Source: HGM12669 sp048527645 (lineage in GTDB: Bacteria > Bacillota > Clostridia > Oscillospirales > CAG-272). From it: a DNA stretch of 6,765 nt. Both the position numbers and the translations under genes were made by a program. The stretch's first letter is position 1; each line of letters begins with the position of its first letter. The stretch covers positions 1 to 6,765 of the forward strand of contig DBGFNI010000063.1 in NCBI GenBank assembly GCA_048527645.1, in the 5' to 3' direction. This document shows, in pieces, positions 1-5,300 of the stretch. Under the pieces are notes generated by a model. The model worked only from the letters and a program-made list of their open reading frames with translations, had not been told where the DNA came from and made no database searches.

Positions 1-67
1 TGCTTCATGGGGGAGAGAACTCTTTTTATTTTGATTGCCTGCCGTGGCACTCAGCGCAGCAGCCGGC

Positions 68-1060
68 TTATTTGAGAATGTTCTCAATTTGTTCCAGCTC
101 GTCTGCCGTAAAGGCAGGCGCGCGGGTGATCTGAACATTGTCGGCGATTTGCTGCGGCTTGGAGGCGCCGATCAGAACGCTTGTGATGTCTCCGTCGCGC
201 AGAATCCAGCTCAGTGCCATCTGCGCCAGCGTTTGTCCCCGCTGCGCGGCGACCTGATTGAGCGCCTGTGCCTTTTGAATATAGGAGGCGTTGATGGAGC
301 CCTCCTGTAAAAAGCGCCCGTCCGTCCGAATTCTCGAATCGTCGGGGATTCCGCCGAGATAACGGTCTGTAAGCAACCCCTGCGCCAGCGGCGAGAAAGT
401 GATCAGACCGATTCCGTGCTTGGCGGCGTAGTCTTTCAGGCCGTCGGTTTCGATCCACCGGTCAAACATGGAATAGCGCACCTGATTGATGATAAACGGC
501 GTTCCAAGCGCGCGAAACAGCTCTGCCGCCTGCATGGTCTGCTCGAGATTGTAGTTGGAAATGCCCACATACAGCGCTTTGCCCGCGCGCACGATGCCGT
601 CCAGCGCCCGCACGGTTTCTTCCAGCGGCGTTTCCGGGTCGGGGCGGTGATGATAGAAAATGTCGACATAGTCCACGCCCATGCGGCGCAGGCTCTGGTC
701 CAGACTTGCCACTAGATATTTTTTGCTGCCGTGATCGCCGTACGGCCCCTCCCACATGTAATAGCCCGCTTTGGTGGAGATGATCAGCTCGTCGCGGTAA
801 GAGCTCAAATCCCGCTGCAAAATTCTGCCGAAGTTTTCTTCCGCTGCTCCCGCGTCCGGACCGTAATTGTTTGCAAGGTCAAAATGCGTGATGCCCAGAT
901 CAAACGCCGTGCGGCATATTGCGCGCATGTTGTCAAAGGAGGCGTTGGAACCGAAGTTGTGCCATAGCCCCAGAGAAACAGCGGGCAGCTTCAGACCGCT
1001 TGCGCCGCAGCGGTTGTAGGTCATTTCCTCATATCTGTTTCGGTTGGCAATATAATTCAT
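68..1060 (-). CDS. yghZ: Aldo/keto reductase, YghZ (L-glyceraldehyde 3-phosphate reductase) type
   Basis: A 330-residue cytoplasmic NADPH-dependent aldo/keto reductase with a TIM-barrel fold. The family reduces small aldehydes such as L-glyceraldehyde 3-phosphate and methylglyoxal; the exact substrate here is inferred. Seen in the sequence: the N-terminal signature of the YghZ group (NRYEEMTYNRCGASGLKLP, residues 8-26, then SLGLWHNFG, 29-37); the catalytic tetrad as D61, Y66 (in DLANNYG), K97 (in ISTKAG) and H137/H138 (in FYHHRPD); cofactor-binding stretches SPLAQGLL (223-230) and GASKPQQIADN (298-308). Length and both ends match the family, so it looks intact. The ATG at 1060 is preferred over the internal Met13 because GAAAGGAG lies 9 nt upstream. 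It sits 41 nt downstream of bcp on the same strand with no promoter or terminator visible between them, so co-transcription is likely. No hairpin with a U-tract is seen after its stop. Confidence 0.96.
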   Translation of the reverse strand: MNYIANRNRYEEMTYNRCGASGLKLPAVSLGLWHNFGSNASFDNMRAICRTAFDLGITHFDLANNYGPDAGAAEENFGRILQRDLSSYRDELIISTKAGYYMWEGPYGDHGSKKYLVASLDQSLRRMGVDYVDIFYHHRPDPETPLEETVRALDGIVRAGKALYVGISNYNLEQTMQAAELFRALGTPFIINQVRYSMFDRWIETDGLKDYAAKHGIGLITFSPLAQGLLTDRYLGGIPDDSRIRTDGRFLQEGSINASYIQKAQALNQVAAQRGQTLAQMALSWILRDGDITSVLIGASKPQQIADNVQITRAPAFTADELEQIENILK

Positions 1061-1069
1061 TTTTCATCG

Positions 1070-1077
1070 CTCCTTTC
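1070..1077 (-). promoter_or_regulatory. Ribosome binding site of the aldo/keto reductase
   Basis: Read on the minus strand this is GAAAGGAG, 9 nt before the ATG at 1060. It is the best Shine-Dalgarno match near either candidate start and fixes the long start rather than Met13. Confidence 0.85.
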
Positions 1078-1101
1078 GGCAGTATGGTGTTTTGGCAGGC
1101 A

Positions 1102-1551
1102 TCACAGCTCTGCCAGAATGTCAGATGCGTTGGTGTCAGGCTTGACCTTCGGCATGATTTTGCTGATGTTGCCCGCCTCGTCAATCAGAAAGGTGGTTCG
1201 GACAACCCCCATGCTGACCTTTCCGTAGGATTTTTTCTCCTGCCATACGCCGTATGCCTCAATTGCTTTGCGTTCCGGATCGGAAAGCAGAACAAAGGGC
1301 AGACCGTGCTTTGCGGCAAACGCCGCGTGCGACTTTACGCTGTCCTTGCTGACGCCGATCACCTGAACATTCTTACTCCGAAATGCTTCGTACACCGAAG
1401 CGAACGCGCACGCCTGCCGGGTGCAGCCGGGGGTGTTGTCCCTCGGATAAAAATACAGGACGACTTTTTTGCCGAGAAAATCGGACAGAGATACTTCTTT
1501 TCCATCCTGATCAAGCAGTGTGAAATCAGGTGCTTTTTCGCCGACGATCAT
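1102..1551 (-). CDS. bcp: Thioredoxin-dependent thiol peroxidase (peroxiredoxin, Bcp/PrxQ type)
   Basis: A 149-residue cytoplasmic peroxiredoxin that reduces hydrogen peroxide and organic hydroperoxides, recycled by thioredoxin. Seen: the N-terminal VGEKAPDFTLLDQDG (3-17) typical of AhpC/TSA thioredoxin-fold enzymes; the active-site stretch YFYPRDNTPGCTRQAC (33-48) with peroxidatic Cys43 and a resolving Cys48 five residues later, the spacing of atypical 2-Cys Bcp enzymes; then VIGVSKDSVKSHAAFAAKHGLPF and the C-terminal TTFLIDE. Length matches the family. The frame is open upstream to an ATG at 1680, which would add 43 residues. I reject that start: the extension has no homology-like character, it begins at or before the expected transcript start (about 1676), and GGAAAGGA lies 8 nt before the ATG at 1551. 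First gene of a probable two-gene unit with the downstream reductase. Confidence 0.96.
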   Translation of the reverse strand: MIVGEKAPDFTLLDQDGKEVSLSDFLGKKVVLYFYPRDNTPGCTRQACAFASVYEAFRSKNVQVIGVSKDSVKSHAAFAAKHGLPFVLLSDPERKAIEAYGVWQEKKSYGKVSMGVVRTTFLIDEAGNISKIMPKVKPDTNASDILAEL

Positions 1552-1559
1552 AACCGTGT

Positions 1560-1567
1560 TCCTTTCC
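1560..1567 (-). promoter_or_regulatory. Ribosome binding site of bcp
   Basis: Minus-strand GGAAAGGA, 8 nt before the ATG at 1551. It decides the short start over the 43-residue N-terminal extension. Confidence 0.85.
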
Positions 1568-1627
1568 GTATCATGTGTTTTTGTACAAATAGCATCAGAA
1601 TGCCCGACGCTTTTTCCTTGGCGGCGT

Positions 1628-1657
1628 GGATCTGCAGCCATTGTGGCAGCGACATCC
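1628..1657 (-). other. Possible hairpin in the bcp leader
   Basis: On the minus strand an imperfect inverted repeat begins GGAT and ends ATCC, with an inner GC-U-GCC / GGC-U-GC stem closing a 5-nt loop ACAAT. About 9 base pairs with a mismatch and a bulge. It lies in the middle of the roughly 125-nt leader predicted from the promoter at 1683-1711. No U-tract follows, so it is not a terminator. It does not match a riboswitch that I recognise, and it may be chance. Confidence 0.25.
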
Positions 1658-1682
1658 CGAGGCACACCGGGGAACCTCAAAT

Positions 1683-1711
1683 ATCATAGCATTTTTGCGC
1701 TGTTTTGTCAA
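1683..1711 (-). promoter_or_regulatory. Sigma-A type promoter for bcp and the reductase
   Basis: Minus strand: TTGACA (plus coordinates 1706-1711), exactly 17 nt spacer, TATGAT (1683-1688). That is a perfect -35 and a 5/6 -10. The transcript would start near 1676 and leave about 125 nt of leader before bcp. No operator-like inverted repeat is seen overlapping it. Confidence 0.8.
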
Positions 1712-1877
1712 TATACGTCGGCTGATGTGCTGTCGGTGCAGAGCCTGATCTGACAAGGACGGCTGTCCGGCGCGCATAGGCGGATACGAAAAAAATCGTG
1801 TTCTTTGCACCCATCGCACTTGCCGTAATACCGTGCGGCAGACGGAACGGCGCCGAGGGCCACGCAGTAAAAAAATA

Positions 1878-1906
1878 TTGACAAAAAACGAAAAAAATGT
1901 TATCAT
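1878..1906 (+). promoter_or_regulatory. Sigma-A type promoter for the RHS-protein gene
   Basis: Plus strand: TTGACA (1878-1883), exactly 17 nt spacer, TATCAT (1901-1906). A perfect -35 and a 5/6 -10, with an A-tract at 1869-1876 just upstream that could act as an UP element. Transcription would begin near 1913, giving a leader of about 320 nt before the ATG at 2234. It faces away from the bcp promoter, with about 165 nt between the two -35 boxes. Confidence 0.8.
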
Positions 1907-1954
1907 AATTACACAAAATAAAGAATTCTTTTTTTAAAATGTTTATAAAAAAGA

Positions 1955-1971
1955 TTGTCCGTTGCCGACAA
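1955..1971 (+). other. Small leader hairpin
   Basis: TTGTC (1955-1959) pairs perfectly with GACAA (1967-1971) around a 7-nt loop, directly before the purine tract at about 1971-1981. Only five base pairs, so it may be chance. Confidence 0.25.
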
Positions 1972-2042
1972 GGGGGAGGAGTGTTCACCGTTGCTGCTGA
2001 TATTTTGGGAGGTGTAATGATTCCTTAGATGTTACCGAATAT

Positions 2043-2205
2043 GTGTGACAAGCGTCAAAAGCGGCTTCTTAAACTTGTGCTTCGGAATGATCGTATGCTA
2101 CCTACTGAGCGGAAAAGAGAACCATTGTAAAGGAAAGGTGATGCGTAGAAACTTAATCTCTGTGACGCGGCAAGTCGAACGACCAAACGGATAGCAAAAG
2201 AAAAC
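2043..2205 (+). other. Candidate 5' fragment of a group II intron, or other structured leader RNA
   Basis: The segment opens with GTGTGAC, matching the GUGYG 5' end of group II introns. It continues with purine-rich, stem-forming sequence: ACAAG/CTTGT at 2048-2052 and 2074-2078, CTACC against GGT...GTAG, and TCGT against ACGA. From memory, stretches such as GAGAACCATTGTAAAGG and GTAGAAACTTAATCTC look like domain I of Clostridia group II introns, but I cannot verify this. No reverse transcriptase, domain V or 3' end is present, so it could only be a truncated remnant. The alternative is a cis-acting or independent RNA specific to this leader. Confidence 0.3.
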
Positions 2206-2221
2206 ACCGTGGATACATTTG

Positions 2222-2228
2222 AAAGGAG
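2222..2228 (+). promoter_or_regulatory. Ribosome binding site of the RHS-protein gene
   Basis: AAAGGAG followed by a 5-nt A-only spacer and the ATG at 2234. This strong match, together with the signal peptide that begins right after it, fixes the start of the large gene. Confidence 0.9.
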
Positions 2229-2233
2229 AAAAA

Positions 2234-2350
2234 ATGAAAAAAGAACGGAAGCAAAGGAACCTGACAAAAACAGCGGGAAAAACATGCAGACGGTTGCTGA
2301 GCGGATTGCTTGCCGCCGTGATGGCATTGTATGCGCTCCCTGCGGGCGCC
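2234..2350 (+). other. Sec signal peptide of the RHS protein (residues 1-39)
   Basis: A long, strongly basic n-region (ten Lys/Arg within the first 20 residues), a hydrophobic core LLSGLLAAVMALYALP (21-36) and an AGA motif at 37-39 that fits signal peptidase I cleavage before Val40. There is no Cys at the cleavage site, so it is not a lipoprotein. It places the protein outside the membrane. Confidence 0.85.
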
Positions 2351-5300
2351 GTGACCTTTTCCGATGCGGGGGCGTCGCCGCAAACGGAATTCATCCTTCC
2401 TGCAGAACAAACGGTTGCAGAGAACAGCGTCGCGGTAGATGAGACAGCGCTGCAGGAGCAGCCGCCGGCGCAGGTGCTGTATGAAATGCCGGAGCTGCGC
2501 GGCAGCCATTCCAAGCAGTTCCGCATGAGCGACGGCAGTTTTACGATGGTGTCGTACGCAAATGACGTGCATTATCAGGAGCGTGGCACATGGAAGGAAA
2601 TTGACAACACGCTGACCGCCTGTGCCGACGGCATCCAAAACACCGCGGGGGATGTTCGCTTTATCTTTTCCGACCAAACGGATCGGCTGCCGGGGGTGAC
2701 GGCACAGCGCGGCACATACCGCGTTGCATTTTGCGGCACGGAGGAGCCGGATGCCGAGCTGAATCCGCCTGTTGACGAGATGCAGACCGAAGAATCTGCC
2801 GAGGTTTCCGAAGAAATCACAAGCGCCGCAGAAGAACAGACGGATGATGTGGCGGATCAAGCGTCTGCCGCAACGCAGGACGAAGCGGAGCCGACGATGC
2901 AGGAAACGGATATGCAAGCAGCGGAACAAAACGCCACCGCCGTGCAAAGTGAAACGCAGGCGACGGAAGCAATGCTGCCGCAGACACAGGAAACACCAAT
3001 ACAACAGGAAGTGCCGGCATCCGAACAGGCCGTGCAGTTCACGCTGGATATCTGCAATCCTGTGCAGACAACTGCCGTTGCGGCAGAAGAGCAAACAGCG
3101 GACGCCTCCGTTGCACGCGCGGCACAGGTGACAGGAAATGTGTCCGCGCTGCGGTATACCGCTCCGGGAACGCAGGATAGCTATGTATACGCCCTGCAGG
3201 GCAGCGATCTGAAAGAAAGCATTCTTGTGAAAAGTCCCAGGACGCAGTATGCCTATCGGTTCACGCTGACCTTGGAGGGCTTGACTGCCGCATGCCGCGA
3301 GGACGGCGGCATCTCCCTGTCGGACGGAGAAACGGAAATTTTCAGGATTCCCGCGCCGTATCTGTATGACGCTGCCGGTGTGTACAGCACGCAGGCGTCT
3401 TATACGCTGACACAGCAGGGGGCGGGCAACTATTTGCTGGTGCTGACCGCGGACGCGGCGTGGATGAACGCCACGGAGCGCGTCTATCCTGTTTGCATCG
3501 ACCCCTCCTTGCACACTGTCAAAAGCGACGGCGCGGATCAGCGCATTGTAACGCAGACGATTTCCGATGACGATATGGTCAACACCCATCCCGGTGACGA
3601 CTTTTTCTATGTGGGTTATACAGTATCCGACGGCCATCTGTACTCTCACATCAAGATCAACACACTGCCGGAGCTGCCGTTTAATTCTGTGTTCAGTGAG
3701 GCAAGAATCAATCTGCCTTTCCTCACCTATTCCAATCAGAATCTTTCCTCATTCCGCATCTATGCGCAGGAAGCGTTGGAAGATTGGGGATCGCAGTTTG
3801 CACAAGTTCCTGTCTCAAATGGCAATCCTATCCTGGATTATAAGACGGTATCGGCGGATAATGCCGGTCAGTATATTTCTTTTCAGGTGACGGAGGCGGC
3901 GCGGAAGTGGTACGATTCTTCCGCTGCCAACACGGGCATTGTGCTGTACGGCGATCGGATGAGTGCATCTGCGTATGCACAGGCGGACTTTTTGGGGTAT
4001 ATCAACAGCGGCGCCGCACAATACTGTCCCTTTTTCTCGGTCACTTTCCGAAACACACAGGGACTGGAGGATTATTATACTTATCAGACGCTGGACGCGG
4101 GACGCGCGGGCAATATTTATGTCTCCGACTATACCGGGCGGATGACCCTGGTGCATACAGATGTCAGCGACGAGGGCTTCACGCTGTCGCATGTGTATAA
4201 CAGCAGTTACAGCGACTGGTATTTCACTTCCAATACCGTGTTCCACACGGTGGATTACAGTAAAATGATTCTCGGCGGCGGCTGGCGGATCAACGCTCAG
4301 CAGAGCGTGGTGCCGTTCGCGTATACCAACGAGCTGGGAGAAAGCAAGGAATATCTGATCTATTCCGACGGAGACGGCACAGAGCACTATTTTTGGAACA
4401 CCACCGGCCAGGAATACAAGGACGAGGACGGGCTGGGGCTGACGATCACACGCAGTGGCAGCAACTATACCATGAAGGACGATGAGAACAATCAAAAGCT
4501 GTTTGTCAACGGCTATTTGACCAAAATCACCGATTCCAACGGCAATGTGACCGCGTTTGTGTATAACAGCAAGAGCTTCAGCACGACCGCCACCACTTGG
4601 TATCCCTCTGCCTCAGGCAACAAGCTGACAAGCATTGTGCAGAAAAATGACGGTAAGACCCAATATACCGTCGCCACCTTGCAGTACAGCGGTGACCGCC
4701 TGATTTCCGTAACCGATCGGAACGGGCTGACGACCTCTTTTTCCATGGATACGTACGATTCTAAGTATTATATGACAAGAATCACGGAGCCGGACAACTG
4801 GCTGATGTATTATCGGTATGGCGGCGGCAACTACAAGATGAGCGTGGCGTATGACGCGGAAAGTAAGATCGGTCAGGAGATGACTTACCGCACAGACCGG
4901 GGCGACATGATCATCGCCGTGAAGTATTCTGCGACCACCTATAACGGAACAAAGACCGTGCAGCGCCGCCTTTGCTTCAACATGGAGACGCCCGGTCTGA
5001 GCCGCGTGCGCGACTGCGGTAATAATTGCATAGAAAAAGACGGAGACGATTTCATCTACACCTATACCTTTGATAATTACGGCAGAACAATCTCCGGCGC
5101 GGGCGTGCTGACGGCGGGGGACACCATCGGTGTTACCGGCGGCAATTATTCGGCCAATGTTTCCACCAACCGAACGAACAACCGGGTGCTCGGCGAGGCA
5201 AGCGCCGGAAATATTGCACAGAATTTGCTGCGCAACGGTGACTTTGAGGTTTCGCAGTACTGGGAAAATGCCACAACCGTCACAGGTGACTTTTCCAACG

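Larger units (their letters stand above)
1907..2233 (+). other. Long untranslated leader of the RHS-protein gene
   Basis: About 320 nt from the predicted transcript start to the ATG. It holds an A/T-rich start; a small hairpin at 1955-1971 (TTGTC / GACAA, 7-nt loop) followed by a purine-rich AGGGGGAGGAG; a Shine-Dalgarno-like GGGAGGTG before ATG at 2017 that opens only a 3-codon frame; then at 2029 a 33-codon frame ending at 2130. From about 2043 the character changes to a sequence resembling structured RNA (see separate entry). No hairpin followed by a strong U-tract is seen, so I find no attenuator or terminator here. Confidence 0.5.

Noticed and set aside
7..30. GAG-AGAA-CTC followed by a T-rich tract on the plus strand, suggesting a terminator of a gene before the window.
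   Set aside because: The stem is only three to four pairs with G-U extension, too weak to call. On the minus strand it gives an A-tract, so it cannot end the reductase transcript.
1552..1680. 43-residue N-terminal extension of Bcp from an ATG at 1680.
   Set aside because: It starts at or upstream of the expected transcript start, lacks a ribosome binding site, and adds residues not found in Bcp proteins.
919..1689. 256-codon plus-strand frame across bcp and the reductase start.
   Set aside because: Antisense to two well-supported genes, with Cys/Phe/Arg-rich content and no start signal.
1821..1840. TGCCG/CGGCA inverted repeat between the two promoters.
   Set aside because: Five base pairs with a 10-nt loop in a G+C-rich stretch, no U-tract, and not overlapping either promoter; likely chance.
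1919..1936. AAAGAATTCTTT palindrome followed by T residues in the RHS leader, terminator-like.
   Set aside because: A perfect palindrome leaves at most four A/T-rich pairs once a loop is allowed; too weak to terminate.
2153..3649. 498-codon open frame on the minus strand opposite the start of the RHS gene.
   Set aside because: Its translation is rich in Arg, His, Cys and Leu runs with no recognisable domain and no ribosome binding site. It is the codon-bias shadow of the plus-strand gene, whose frame has clear domains.
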